Below are positions 35,427 to 49,362 of a stretch of 64,000 bases of DNA, piece after piece. The position numbers and the translations under genes are program-made. The notes under the pieces were generated by a model. That model did no database searches, was not told the origin of the DNA, and was given only the letters and a program-made list of their open reading frames with translations. The first letter of the stretch is position 1. Every line of letters begins with the position of its first letter. This DNA comes from Guadua angustifolia (Eukaryota > Streptophyta > Magnoliopsida > Poales > Poaceae), in contig JAYEVE010000812.1 in the NCBI GenBank assembly GCA_036346375.1, positions 1-64,000 of the forward strand. Direction: 5' to 3'.

Positions 35427-35917
35427 GGCTTGTTTGTTTCGGGTTTTTTACCGGTTTAAAAGTCAAAAAGGTAAAACCAAAACAAACAGGTAGCTTTTCA
35501 ATTGGGCTTAAAAAAAGCCAAAAAAAAACTCTATATATAACTATAAGCTAAAAGCCAATCTGAAAGGGTTTTTTTGTTTTTACGGATTACAATTTGTATT
35601 TACCATTGAAGTTCTAACATATTTACCCACCAGCACCATGCATATATAAAAGAAATTTTCTTGTTTGTTTTGGCTACTCCTACCCCGATCCCCTATAGAC
35701 CCAGCGGCACAGCGGGGGCCTCACGACTAGGGTTGAGCGATGGCAAGAATAAAAAAGTATCAGAGATTAAATTGAGCAGCAGCGCAGCGGGGGCCTCATC
35801 TGAGCTCCTTCTCCCTGGTAATTTGCTCTGTTAGTAAACCATGGATCCCAATTCCCAGCTATACTGATCACGTCTTGTTTTTTACTTGTTGCACGGACTG
35901 TTTGTGTGGTTATAGAG
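35427..35917. other. Intergenic, nothing recognised
   Basis: The left part is rich in A/T runs with inverted TTTTACCGGTTT/AAACC-like pieces, possibly MITE debris. There is no credible gene. Confidence 0.3.
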
Positions 35918-36062
35918 TTTGCCGAGTGCGTGGCCATCTCGCCGATCTCCAACGGCAACTCCGACGAGTGCTGTGTCTGCGACGACCCCGAGGTGGAGAC
36001 CCTTCTACGGCAGCGGACTCCAGGACCGGTCACTGCGGGAGGCGAAAGAGCTCATCAGGAGG
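35918..36062 (+). pseudogene. Unrecognised exon-like fragment
   Basis: After an AG border, one frame reads FAECVAISPISNGNSDECC then VCDDPEVETLL. One base over it continues GSGLQDRSLREAKELIRR to a GTGATG donor. The composition changes to GC-rich only across this exon, which suggests a transplanted gene piece with a frameshift. I do not recognise the family. The Cys pattern (ECCVC) is notable. Confidence 0.4.
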
Positions 36063-36604
36063 TGATGTGATGTTCTTGTTTCTTAGATGCTCTTTACGTG
36101 TTGTGATATCTAAGTTGCTTGACCTCGACAAATAGAATTTTTTGGTTTTTAATTGAACGTCATTGAATACTTGTAACAGACTGTAGTTCCTGTTTTAGGA
36201 AGCTATTATATTATGAACTGTTCTTCGATGCCATATAGATAATTCTGTGGAAGGAATACAGGAATACTGGAAAGGGACAGCTTTGTTCTAGGATTTTGGA
36301 CTAAATCTGTGATGATTGTGTTGTGCGAACGATGATGGTACTCTTAACCATTAGTAAGCCTCTTTTAGAGTGGTGTTGACACCAAAAACTTGACGGAGGG
36401 TTTTCAGCCTCAACACACCGGACGAACACCGAGTTCAAGTGTGTAGGCGTGCCAGCCGATTTGACCTTGCAATCGGCAAGAAGATAAATGGATCTAATCG
36501 ACTTATGCAAGTCGATTTCGATCAAAGCTTAACAGTAAGTCTAGTCGATCCGGCGGAAAGACTGGATGGGGTAAATAGGCCACTTCTTCCCGAAAAAGGC
36601 GATG

Positions 36605-37780
36605 CGCAACAAGATCGAAGAAAAAGATGAACCAAAAGGGGTGTAATGCAACAAAGATCAATACCGGCGATGCGCAACTCGATTGATCAAAGAGTATTAC
36701 AGATGAAAGATTACAAGCTAAATTGGCTACTCTAATTGTGAGAAAGTAAAGGAAAAGTAGATGCGTATTTGTGGGTTGGCTCTGGACGTCTTCTCCTCTC
36801 GCCTCTGGTCCTCTTATATAGTCGCCGATTTGATCGTATTCACCTTGGACTCTTTGTAAATCTTATCCGCATCGGCGTCTTGATCCTTCCAAATTTGGCG
36901 TCGTATTGGTTCAGGAGTCTGATTCACTTCCAAAACCGATTAAGACATTCCAAATCTGATGAGCAGTATCCATGTTGGTCTCTTCCTTCCAAACAGATTT
37001 TTCGAGATATTCCTAAGTTATATTTTTTCTATGTTTCGTTGACCTGGGACTTGCCGATATTGACCATACTTGCTAAATTTGGGTGCAAACAAGTGGAAAT
37101 CTCTATTTCTGTCTCATCCGCGGGTTTGAGACTTTTGGGTCTGTTTTAGCCTTTTAGACTCTGAAGTTTCCAAGAGTAATGTTTTCTTCTCTTAATTTTG
37201 GGGCTAACATTGTGATCCTCACCTTAGAACAATATACATGTGACAAACCCATAAGTTGGCTCCAGGTGTCAATAACTTGTAATGCTTGATTTGGTCCTAT
37301 CCTCGAAGCTAGCTTGGTGTTATGTATGTTGTATTGTCAAATGTAGAACAAGTTTGGCGATGTGTTATGCATCCATTGCTATGGGCTCTTTGAGAGCCTG
37401 GTTTGTGTTCATGGGCATATCTAAACTGCCATGGAGAAATTTTAATTTCTCTGATACTTTTTTATTCTTGCCATTTTTTCCACGACATGAAACTGAAGAC
37501 AAAATAGAATTCACATTGTGATCTTTTATACTCACTCAGTTTGTAAAATATATGCTATTTTAGAATTTGTGTAGACCTGACAGTCTTTTAAAACTTTAAA
37601 CACTACAAATATTTACATTGTCACATGGAAAATAGTTGTTTACATGTTTGTGTATCTGGCTAAATCAAGCATGCTATTTTTAACATAATATACTTGTGTA
37701 ATATCTGTGACCTTGTGCTTCAATGCTAATAGTTCAGTGAATATTGTCTAGTTAGATCTTATTCCTATCTTCAAGGTAAA
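36605..37780. other. Non-coding left part of unit A
   Basis: The open frames here (126 and 79 codons) have no recognisable domain and repeat in unit B only because the DNA is duplicated. Sequences before 36605 (36400-36600, with ATCGACTTATGCAAGTCGAT palindrome-like stretches) look transposon-derived but I cannot assign them. Confidence 0.35.
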
Positions 37781-40225
37781 TTGGGAGGCATATCATAACA
37801 GGGCATTTTGCAAATTTTATAAGAAGGAAGTAGAGGCTGGTAATAGACCATTGGGAAGTTTGAGTAGCTTGGTTATAAGAACCTACAATGTAAGTTTTTT
37901 CAGATGACAGGGAAAAGGCGTGATAGAAAGCAACTCAAGAACCATTAGGAAGCATTGAATAAGGAATGCACTTGTGGCATGAACTCAAACTAAAATCAAT
38001 CTGGGCTAGGTTGGGATCCCCAAAAGGAACTATAGTTTGCATCGATGTTTGGTGGGATGACCATATTAAGGTAGTTATTTGATAAATATATATCTATTTC
38101 ATTTCATAATATTGTATTTAAATTTAAGGTAACTCATTGTCATTTTAATTTCTTTTCTAGCATCATCTAAAACATAAGCATTTTCGTGATGGACCCCGAG
38201 AACCTAAGCGAGATGGAGGTCATATTTGAGAAGGCATATGTCACTAGTAACACTTCAGCCATCCCAGGTGAAAGTCCACAAGCAGGCCATAATGTTGTTC
38301 AAGTTGATGGTTCAAAGGATGGCGTTGAAGCTACAGCCACTAATGTGGATACCATTGATGACTATGGCAATAAACCAAAGGGCCTTGCAAAGCGCAGGGG
38401 TGCTACTATTACTCCTAGCCCAAAGAAGAATAGAAAAAAATCTCATGGCGAGGGATTTCAAGCGTATGGTGGACATTATGGCTAGCGGCTCTGCTCCAAC
38501 TGGTCCATCCATAGTAGAAGTCATGGATATAGCTATCCAGGCTGGGGTAGTTGAAGGAAGTGATGAACACGTTATTGCAACAAGTCTCTTCACTAAACAA
38601 GAATAAGTGTTTGTCACTATGAAAACCGATGAAATGAAAGATTTATTGGCTCAAAAGAATGTTTGATTTGAAGATGAAAAATTAGAACTATTTTGTCTTC
38701 TTTTTTAATTTTGTAAACTATTCAGTTATGTTCATGATGGTTATGTAATGGAGTTGAGTCGAGTATATGTTATGTGCCCGTAAGACGTCATACTTTATAT
38801 TATATGCATTGTTTTCATTACTGTGCAAAATTGCTACCTTCTCATGTGTGATCATGTTTTGCAAGTTAGAAATTGTCATGCTATCAGTTTCTTTGTTACT
38901 GATCTTTTATATTGTTTGTAGATGAGTTTGTCTAGTGAAATTGATGGTTCAACAACAGATAGTGATTCTAGCGAAGGTGAAATTCAGAACACAACAAAAA
39001 AGATAAAGTTTCAATTTCAAGATTTTGTTGTAGCAGCTGGTTATGTTGGTATACATTACTATAACACTTATCTAACCAAGATGGAGAGGAGACAACCACT
39101 CATGACTAGGTATGAGTGGGTTATGGAGCAACTGAGGGATGAAAGAGATTGTTACAATATGTTCAGAATGAGTAAATTTGTATTTCACAGCTTGCATGAA
39201 ACTGTGGTCACAAAATAAGACTTGAAATCAACCAGGGATATGAGTTCTATAGAATCTTTGGCTATGTTTTTGTGGGCAGTTGGTGGCCCTCAGTCGGTTG
39301 ACAGGTCACGAACCGCTTTAAAAGATCAAGTGAAACAGTACATAGAAAGTTTCATGAAGTCTTGCAATGTTTGTATCGTTTATCTGAACATATCATTAAA
39401 CCAAGAGATCCAAAGTTTGAAACAGTGCATCAAAAACTCAAGATAATAGATTCTTTCCTCATTTTAACAATTGCATAGGTGCAATTGATGGTACACATAT
39501 ATACATTGTTGTGCCAACGGATGAGCAGTTATACACAGTGTCGCCATGGATATCGTTTCAAAATGTGATGGCGGTATGTAATTTTGACATGAGGTTCACC
39601 TTTGTTGTTGCTTGGGATAGCGAGTTCGATTACTTACGACACAAGCATATTCAATGATACTTTGGACAGTATTCAAATTGGTTTCACATCCTCGACGGTA
39701 ATTTTCTTTTTCAAAAGTATATTAATTTATATGATGACATTCTCTGTTTGGATCATCAAAACTTTCATTTTTCATATATAGGAAAATATTATCTTGTTGA
39801 TGTGGGATATCTTAATCGAAAGGGTTATCTAGCTCCTTATAAAGGACAAAAGTATTATCTACCGGAATTTCAACGGGGTCGACAACCAAGTGGCAAATAT
39901 GAGGTGTTTAATCATGCTCACTCCTCCCTTTGAAATGTGATTGAACGTTCATTTGGCGTGCTGAAAATGAAATGACAAATTTTGCTAGCTATGCCAAGTT
40001 ACAACATGGGCAACTAAACACAAATTATTATTGCTTGTATGGCTCTTTACAACTTCATCCGAGATAGTGCTTTACGTGATGAACTTTTTGAGAGATACGA
40101 TGATGATGAAGACTATGATCCTAACACTACATAAGCTGAATCATATGGAGGAGGTGGTGGTAATGTATCGGCAATGGATGATAGAGACATGTGTGCCTTT
40201 TGCGAGGTATTGCTAATTCCTTGAT
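37780..40225 (+). mobile_element. PIF/Harbinger element 2, copy A
   Basis: The Myb/SANT ORF1 region (from about 37780) begins VNWEAYHNRAFCKFYKKEVE, followed by a basic segment (TPSPKKNRKKS). The transposase starts at 38922 (MSLSSEIDGSTTDSDSSEGE). It shows NMFRMSKFVFHSLHETVV, CIGAIDGTHI near 39475, GKYYLVDVGYLNRKGYLAPY at 39780 and IERSFGVLKMK near 39940, the HARBI1-type catalytic blocks. Stops occur at 39216 and at several later points. The PGS-HD block around 39610-39640 is scrambled relative to copy B. Confidence 0.8.
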
Positions 40226-41485
40226 GGCTGCAAGAGTATAGATATATAGGTTAATACATTGTTATATGAACTATATATGTTAAAAGGGTATTAATAACTG
40301 ATGAGCTTTTTTTAGCATTTTAGGTCTTTCAGTTTTCACATATGTGTGTGCATTGACGACCGTAGGAGTTAGACAAGTACATAATCCTCAGCGCTTACTA
40401 TTGCCTAGGTAGCATATAGCCAGTGCCTATCGTCTTGTTCCTCAGTGCTTATCGTCGTCCTGTTCCTTGATGCCGATCGTCCTGTTCTAAAAGGAATGAT
40501 CTCAACGGTTCGTCGGAAAGCATTGAGATCATATGTTTGCTATACACCATTCACTGAAAAAAAAATCAGAAAACATTAGTACAATACGTAAGAAAAAGTC
40601 CTCACAACCTAAAAAGATATTTTAGACTTTTCAGCAGTAAGCTACATCATCCAACCTATCAAAAAGTCAAGATGTCAAACAACATGGCTTAACTTTAAAG
40701 CAAACGGCTTAAAAGCTCATTAAGCCAAAAAACTAACTTTAAGCCAAAAGTCATAAAGCCTAAGCTTAAAGAAACATGACCTAACAATATCGGTTTGAAA
40801 AAATCATCCAAATTCGGATTTGAATATCAGAAATATTGAGCCAAAAATTGTAAAAATCGTAGAGTTTCAAAATCAAAATTTTGAAAAAAAAATCGACTGT
40901 TTTCAAAGAAAATTGGCGATTTTCATGGAAAATCTCTGACTAGTTGAACTTTTTTGCGAGATTTTTGAGTGATTTTTGTTTTCACCGGTTTACGTTGCAT
41001 AATTTTTTTGATTTTTTAATTAAATCGGTTTCTAAAGCGGTTTTAGAAGCTAAAATTTGCAGAGCCATTGATACATCACAATTTGCTAGCGATTTTCATC
41101 GATTTTGTGAACCTAGCGCTCCACCGGCAATGGCATGTAGTTGTCGTTGGTTCACTTGTGTATCTCAGTCATGTTTGGATTCAAGCGATTTTTGCATGAA
41201 TTTTATAGGAAATAATTTAATTTTTATAAGAATAGGAAAAAAATTGAATTCCCCTATTTTAAATAGTCACGCTGTTTTGGATGTTAGGCTAGCTGTGCCA
41301 ATAGTTTATCTACTGAAGTTGAGGTTTTGCAAAATTCGCACGTTGGTTAATTGAAGCAAATGAACCTTATTAGAACACTATACATCGACTAAATGTTTTA
41401 TGGAGATTTTTTAAATAATATTATTTTATTTACAAATTGCGACATTAATATACGGATTAAAAAAATTACAGAAATACTATACCGT

Positions 41486-41570
41486 CACCAAACCGTATGG
41501 CGAAAATAGAGTGATCGCCAAACCATTCGGCGAAAATAGAATGGTCGCCAAACCATTTGACGAAAATAGG
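41486..41570. repeat. 30-bp tandem repeat, unit A
   Basis: Three units of the type CCAAACCATTCGGCGAAAAT plus AGAATGGTCG follow each other. The same array recurs at about 48833-48912 in unit B with local damage. Confidence 0.85.
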
Positions 41571-42004
41571 CTTATCCCCCTCTCATCGTTTTTTTTGCAA
41601 ATTTAGCCCCCACAAACAAATATGCATAATTGGCCCTATTCCCGAGCGTGGAAGCGTCAAAAGATCACATGTGTCACCTCTCGTGCTCTCTTACCGCAGA
41701 AAGAGCCTCCCTCGCTCCTCATCTGCGGTAGCCCTGGCTTCTTCGCCTCACGACCACCATTCTGTCTTGCCCATCCATGAAGCAGCTTGCTCTCGTCTTT
41801 GGCGCTACTCGTGGCTCGTCGGTGTCGTGCTCCCCAGTAGGAGTGCCTTACAGCGAGAGAGAAGATAAATTTGTAAATAAGTTTATAGAAGTGCTAGATT
41901 AAAAAACGAGTCTGAGGGCTAGAAAAAGGATAAGCAGTTTGCAAGTGTCCACGCTGCGCTTCTCCTCTTCTTGTAACTCGCGCTCCCACCATTGGCGACG
42001 CTAA

Positions 42005-42332
42005 GAGCATCTCCAATAATGCCTAAAATCCATTCCCAAAACCCGATTTTGGGCTTGATTGCAAAAAAAGTACTCAACAGTTCCTCTTTCTAGCTCCTCA
42101 AATTTTGCACGCCTAAAAACAGCACCCGACTCCTCATTTTTGTGCGCTCTGTCTGCTCCCCAATCAACATTATTTCGCGCCTAGGATGGCCTAACGGACC
42201 AATTCAAAGGTGTTTTGGGAGAAAATATAGGAACTGTTGGAGAACAAGGTATTTTGTAGATCCAAATTTTTTGGAAAGGTCCCAATCTAAGAATATTGGA
42301 GTCTAAATATTAGGAATCTGTTGGAGATGCTC
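42005..42332. mobile_element. TAA-flanked MITE in unit A
   Basis: Starts GAGCATCTCCAATAATGCC and ends CTGTTGGAGATGCTC, with TAA at 42002-42004 and 42333-42335. It is a short relative of the gene-carrying element at 32734. Confidence 0.8.
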
Positions 42333-42839
42333 TAAGCTTCTCGGTAGCCCTTCATGGATGCTAGCTAATAACTTGGTTACTATAAAGAGCGTTAACTAAA
42401 GTCAGAAGAGCTTAAGACCTGAACTTTAACTAACCGGAGCAAAAAAAAACCCACCTTAAAACATATAAGACGTACCCTTCTAGAAGGCGAATCGAAGTAC
42501 ATCTTACCGGCAGTGACCGTTCTACGGACGGCACGTTCCTCGAAAGAAAACATCCGCATGTAGAACTACTAGAACGATTCACTGTCCCAACAAAATCCTT
42601 CGGTTTGAAGCTTCGACTACGTTTGAATCTTCTGGACTGGAGGCAATCAAAATATTCCAGATGAGAAAAGAAAAGTCCATGTATGCTGCAAAGAGAACCT
42701 GTCAATTCAAATCACTCGTGGTCCATTGATCCATTCCACCGTTCGAGGAACTGTAGCTGCGACAGACGCTTTAGCAACCTTATGTACGCTTACTAATCAG
42801 TAATTAATGGGAGGGACGCAACGGTATAGAAGCATGTTT

Positions 42840-43145
42840 CCAACATTTTCAACAAGATTCAAAAGAGCGTTAGAAAATTTTAATGTTTAAGTGAGTTTCA
42901 CGTATTTTTAGAAGTTTCTAAAAGATTTTAAGCCAAGATTTTAACTAGTTTGGATTTTAGAACTCAAGTTTCAATGAGTTTCACCAATGAGTTTTCAACA
43001 AGTTTTACCAAGTTTCAATTAGAAGTGTAAAGAAGTTTCAATAAGTTTCAACCAAAAATTTTAAGAAGTTTCATAGGTTCAACAACTTTCAATCAAAAAG
43101 TTTCAACAAGTTTCAATTGGTTTCAAACAAAATTTAAGAAGTTTT
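42840..43145. repeat. GTTTCAA-rich degenerate microrepeat tract, unit A
   Basis: AAGTTTCAA, GAGTTTCA and close variants recur every 10-20 bases across about 300 bp. The matching tract in unit B is at about 50190-50505. No coding sense. Confidence 0.7.
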
Positions 43146-45122
43146 GGCTAATTTCGCTGAACACACTTGGCTTAGTTGGCTACGATGGTACTACCATGCC
43201 ACCGAAAGCCGCCCGACACCGTCCACTACTGACATTACCTACCATCAAATCCATGGTTGAGCACCGCGTCGAGTCTTCATCTCTCTCTCTTTCCTAGCTC
43301 CTGCCTTCAACCTGACTCTGGATATCCATAGCGGTTATCGAGATCTTCTTCTCCCCACTTCTAATAAGTGGAAGTCCTGAGAATGGAAAATGTGAAGTAT
43401 TCGTTGCTACCATCCACTTCAATTCCAGGTATGGGTTTAGCCTTTATCAACTAGTACAAATTTTGAGGCAAGGATGGTTGACTTCTTTGTGCAATCTCTT
43501 GATCACAACAGGGTTGAGCCTGAAAGGATTTCCCTCACGAATTCCTCATCACTTCTTCACACGCCATAATCATTTGCGTCTCATCCAGGATCATCATAAT
43601 TTTTTATGCATATAAGAAGAAAAATCCACATTGTTTTTGTTTCACTTACGCTTAACCGCTTATGGCATGGGGAACTTCATCGGGGGAACATATCCTGTGC
43701 AAATAAAGTTTGATTGCAACCTTAGTGCAACCCAACTAACAAAAGTTTCAAAAATTCTGAAAAAATCATGGATGTACATCTCAGCTTACCCCATTTACAT
43801 ATAAAATTTCATGATCAAATTCGTCCTGTGCTAAGAGTAATAAAAAAACTTGATCATGAGCAGAGCAGATCCTGTTCATGATCAACTTTGTTTTTTTGTA
43901 ACTTCTAGCACGGGACGAATTTGATCATGAAATTTTATATATACCTAAAAAGCGTGCGCAACAAGATCGAAGAAAAGATGAACCAAAAGGGTGTAATGCA
44001 ACAAAGATCAATACGGCGATCGCAACTCGATTGATCAAAGAGTATTACAGATGAAAGATTACAAGCTAAATTGGCTACTCCTAATTGACAGGAAAGTAAA
44101 GGAAAAGTAGATGCGTATTTGTGGGTTGGCTCTGGACGTCTTCTCCTCTCGCCTCTGGTCCTCTTATATAGTCGCCGATTTGATCGTATTCACCTTGGAC
44201 TCTTTGTAAATCTTATCCGCATCGGCGTCTTGATCCTTCCAAATTTGGCGTCGTATTGGTTCAGGAGTCTGATTCACTTCCAAAACCGATTAAGACATTC
44301 CAAATCTGATGAGCAGTATCCATGTTGGTCTCTTCCTTCCAAACAGATTTTTCGAGATATTCCTAAGTTATATTTTTTCTATGTTTCGTTGACCTGGGAC
44401 TTGCCGATATTGACCATACTTGCTAAATTTGGGTGCAAACAAGTGGAAATCTCTATTTCTGTCTCATCCGCGGGTTTGAGACTTTTGGGTCTGTTTTAGC
44501 CTTTTAGACTCTGAAGTTTCCAAGAGTAATGTTTTCTTCTCTTAATTTTGGGGCTAACATTGTGATCCTCACCTTAGAACAATATACATGTGACAAACCC
44601 ATAAGTTGGCTCCAGGTGTCAATAACTTGTAATGCTTGATTTGGTCCTATCCTCGAAGCTAGCTTGGTGTTATGTATGTTGTATTGTCAAATGTAGAACA
44701 AGTTTGGCGATGTGTTATGCATCCATTGCTATGGGCTCTTTGAGAGCCTGGTTTGTGTTCATGGGCATATCTAAACTGCCATGGAGAAATTTTAATTTCT
44801 CTGATACTTTTATTCTTGCCATTTTTTCCACGACATGAAACTGAAGACAAAATAGAATTCACATTGTGATCTTTTATACTCACTCAGTTTGTAAAATATA
44901 TGCTATTTTAGAATTTGTGTAGACCTGACAGTCTTTTAAAACTTTAAACACTACAAATATTTACATTGTCACATGGAAAATAGTTGTTTACATGTTTGTG
45001 TATCTGGCTAAATCAAGCATGCTATTTTTAACATAATATACTTGTGTAATATCTGTGACCTTGTGCTTCAATGCTAATAGTTCAGTGAATATTGTCTAGT
45101 TAGATCTTATTCCTATCTTCAA

Positions 45123-47578
45123 GGTAAATTGGGAGGCATATCATAACAGGGCATTTTGCAAATTTTATAAGAAGGAAGTAGAGGCTGGTAATAGACCATT
45201 GGGAAGTTTGAGTAGCACTGGTTATAAGAACCTACAACAGAAGTTTTTTCAGATGACAGGGAAAAGGCGTGATAGAAAGCAACTCAAGAACCATTAGGAA
45301 GCATTGAATAAGGAATGCAGCTTGTGGCATGAACTCAAACTAAAATCAACTGGGCTAGGTTGGGATCCCCAAAAAGGAACTATAGCTGCATCTGATGTTT
45401 GGTGGGATGACCATATTAAGGTAGTTATTTGATAAATATATATCTATTTCATTTCATAATATTGTATTTAAATTTAAGGTAACTACTGTCATTTTAATTT
45501 CTTTTCTAGCATCATCTAAAACATAAGCATTTTCGTGATGGACCCCTGAGAACCTAACTGAGATGGAGGTCATATTTGAGAAGGCATATGTCACTAGTAA
45601 CACTTCACCATCCTGTGAAAGTCCACAAGCGAGCCATAATGTTGTTCAAGTTGATGGTTCAAAGGATGGCGTTGAAGCTGACCACTAATGTGGATACCAT
45701 TGATGACTATGGCAATAAACCAAAGGGCCTTGCAAAGCTTGGGGTGCTACTATTACTCCTAGCCCAAAGAAGAATAGAAAAAAATCTCATGGCGAGGGAT
45801 TTCAAGCGTATGGTGGACATTATGGCTAGCGGCTCTGCTCCAACTGGTCCATCCATAGTAGAAGTCATGGATATAGCTATCCAGGCTGGGGTAGTTGAAG
45901 GAAGTGATGAACACGTTATTGCAACAAGTCTCTTCACTAAACAAGAATAAGTGTTTGTCACTATGAAAACTGATGAAATGAAAGATTTATTGGCTCAAAA
46001 GAATGTTTGATTTGAAGATGAAAAATTAGAACTATTTTGTCTTCTTTTTTAATTTTGTAAACTATTCAGTTATGTTCATGATGGTTATGTAATGGAGTTG
46101 AGTCGAGTATATGTTATGTGCCCGTAAGGCGTCATACTTTATATTATATGCATTGTTTTCATTCTTGTGCAAAATTGCTACCTTCTCATGTGTGATCATG
46201 TTTTGCAAGTTAGAAATTGTCATGCTATCGGTTTCTTTTATTCTTGATCTTTTATATTGTTTGTAGATGAGTTTGTCTAGTGAAATTGATGGTTCAACAA
46301 CGATAGTGATTCTAGCGAAGGTGAAATTGAGAACACAACAAAAAGATAAAGTTTCAATTTCAAGATTTTGTTGTAGCAATTTGGTTATGTTGGTATACAT
46401 TACTATAACACTTATCTAACCAAGATGGAGAGGAGACAACCACTCATGACTAGGTATGAGTGGGTTATGGAGCAATGAGGATGAAAGAGATTGTTACAAT
46501 ATGTTGAATGAGTAAATTTGTATTTCACGACTTGCATGAAACTGTGGTCACAAAATAAGACTTGAAATCAACCAGGATATGAGTTCTATAGAATCTTTGG
46601 CTATGTTTTTGTGGGCGATTGGTGGCCCTCGACGGTTGATGAGTCACGAAGCTTTAAAAGATCAAGTGAAACAGTACATAGAAAGTTTCATGAAGTCTTG
46701 CAATGTTTGTATCGTTTATCTGAACATATCATTAAACCAAGAGATCCAAAGTTTGAAACAGTGCATCAAAAACTCAAGATAATAGATTCTTTCCTCATTT
46801 TAACAATTGCATAGGTGCAATTGATGGTACACATATATCTGTTGTTGTGCCAACGGATGAACAGGTTATACACACAGGTCGCCATGGATATACGTTTCAA
46901 AATGTGATGGCGGTATGTAATTTTGACATGAGGTTCACCTTTGTTGTTGCCGGATAGCCGAGTTCAGTGCACGACACAAGCATATTCAATGATACTTTGG
47001 ACAGGTATTCAAATTGGTTTTCACATCCTCCTGACGGTAATTTTCTTTTTTCAAAAGTATATTAATTTATATGATGACATTCTCTGTTTGGATCATCAAA
47101 ACTTTCATTTTTCATATATAGGAAAATATTATCTTGTTGATGTGGGATATCTTAATCGAAAGGGTTATCTAGCTCCTTATAAAGGACAAAAGTATTATCT
47201 ACCGGAATTTCAAGGGGTCGACAACCAAGTGGCAAATATGAGGTGTTTAATCATGCTCCTCCTCCCTTTGAAATGTGATTGAGCGCTCATTTGGCGTGCT
47301 GAAAATGAAATGACAAATTTTGCTAGCTATGCCAAGTTACAACATGGGCAACTAAACACAAATTATTATTGCTTGTATGGCTCTTTACAACTTCATCCGA
47401 GATAGTGCTTTACGTGATGAACTTTTTGAGAGATACGATGATGATGAAGACTATGATCCTAACACTACATAAGCTGAATCATATGGAGGAGGTGGTGGTA
47501 ATGTATCGGCAATGGATGATAGAGACATGTGTGCCTTTTGCGAGGGTATTGCTAATTCCTTGATGGCTGCAAGAGTAT
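45123..47578 (+). mobile_element. PIF/Harbinger element 2, copy B
   Basis: Same content as copy A. The Myb-like ORF1 is better preserved (STGYKNLQQKFFQMTGKRRD, then STGLGWDPQKG and SDVWWDDHIK), with one TAG at 45295-45297. The transposase starts at 46267. It has its own set of frame breaks, but keeps GAIDGTHI, FDMRFTFVV, SVHDTSIFNDTLD and GKYYLVDVGY. Neither copy can make a full protein as read. Confidence 0.8.
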
Positions 47579-49362
47579 AGATATATAGGTTAATACATTG
47601 TTATATGAACTATATATGTTAAAAGGGTATTAATAACTGATGAGCTTTTTTCGCATTTTAGGTCTTTCAGTTTTCACATATGTGTGTGCATTGACGACCG
47701 TAGGAGTTAGACAAGTACATAATCCTCAGCGCTTACTATTGCCTAGGTAGCATATAGCCAGTGCCTATCGTCTTGTTCCTCAGTGCTTATCGTCGTCCTG
47801 TTCCTTGATGCCGATCGTCCTGTTCTAAAAGGAATGATCTCAACGGTTCGTCGGAAAGCATTGAGATCATATGTTTGCTATACACCATTCACTGAAAAAA
47901 AATCAGAAAACATTAGTACAATACGTAAGAAAAGTCCTCACAACCTAAAAAGATATTTTAGACTTTTCAGCGAGAAGCTACATCATCCAACCTATCAAAA
48001 AGTCAAGATGTCAAACAACATGGCTTAACTTTAAAGCAAACGGCTTAAAAGCTCATTAAGCCAAAAAACTAACTTTAAGCCAAAAGTCATAAAGCCTAAG
48101 CTTAAAGAAACATGACCTAACAATATCGGTTTGAAAAAAATCATCCGAAATTCGGATTTCGAATATCAGAAATATTGAGCCAAAAATTGTAAAAAATCGT
48201 AGAGTTTCAAAATCAAAATTTTTGAAAAAAAAAATCGACTGTTTTCAAAGAAAATTGGCCGATTTTCATGGAAAATCTCCTGACTAGTTGAACTTTTTTT
48301 GCAGTAGATTTTTTGAGTGATTTTTGTTTTCACCGGTTTACGTTGCATAATTTTTTTTGATTTTTTTAATTAAATCGGTTTACCGAGCGGTTTTAGAAGC
48401 TAAGCTGCACGGAGCCATTGATACATCACAATTTGCTAGCGATTTTCATCGATTTTGTGAACCCTGCGCTCCACTGGCAATGGCATGTAGTTGTCGTTGG
48501 TTCACTTGTGTATCTCAGTCATGTTTGGATTCAAGCGATTTTTGCATGAATTTTATAGGAAATAATTTAATTTTTATAAGAATAGGAAAAAAATTGAATT
48601 CCCCTATTTTAAATAGTCACGCTGTTTTGGATGTTAGGCTAGCTGTGCCAATAGTTTATCTACTGAAGTTGAGGTTTTGCAAAATTCGCACGTTGGTTAA
48701 TTGAAGCAAATGAACCTTATTAGAACACTATACATCGACTAAATGTTTTATGGAGATTTTTTAAATAATATTATTTTATTTACAAATTGCGACATTAATA
48801 TACTGATTAAAAAATTACGAAATACTATACCGTCACCAAACCGTATGGCGAAAATAGAGTGATCGCCAAACCATTCTGAAAATAGAATGGTCGCCAAACC
48901 ATTTGAAAAAATAAACTTATCCCCTCTCATCGTTTTTTTGCAAATTTAGCCCCACAAACAAATATGCATAATTGGCCCTATTCCCGGGCGTGGAAGCGTC
49001 AAAAGATCACATGTGTCACCTCTCGTGCTCTCTTACCGCAGAAAGAGCCTCCCTCGCTCCTCATCTGCGGTAGCCCATTCTTCTGCGCTCACGACCACCA
49101 TTCTGTCTTGCCCATCCATGAAGCTTGATTGCTCTCGTCTTTGGCGCGCTGCACTTTCGTGTTTCGTCATTTGTCGTGCTCCCCAGTAAGGAGTGCCTTA
49201 CACGGCGAGAGAGAAGATAAATTTGTAAATAAGTTTATAGAAGTGCTAGATTAAAAAAACGAGTCTACAGGGCTAGAAAAAGGATAAGCAGTTTGCAAGT
49301 GTCCACGCGCGCGCCCTTCTCCTCTTCTTGTGCTTCTGCATATCATTACGGCGCGACGCTAA

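Larger units (their letters stand above)
36605..43945. repeat. Large tandem unit A (about 7.35 kb)
   Basis: From about 36605 to 43945 the sequence is repeated at 43955-51296 in direct orientation with an offset near 7350. Long stretches are identical; for example, 126-codon open frames at 36769 and 44119 translate to the same sequence. The unit holds a Harbinger element, a tandem array of 30-bp units, a TAA-type MITE, a GTTTCAA-rich tract and a foldback. In unit A the foldback is cut off part way through its right arm and joined directly to the start of unit B. Confidence 0.9.

Noticed and set aside
36769..37149. A 126-codon open frame that is repeated perfectly at 44119
   Set aside because: The identity reflects duplication of the DNA. 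The translation has no domain and the sequence looks like transposon non-coding DNA.
41470..41570. GTCGCCAAACC repeats as a possible operator or origin
   Set aside because: Just three 30-bp tandem units in duplicated transposon DNA; no functional context.
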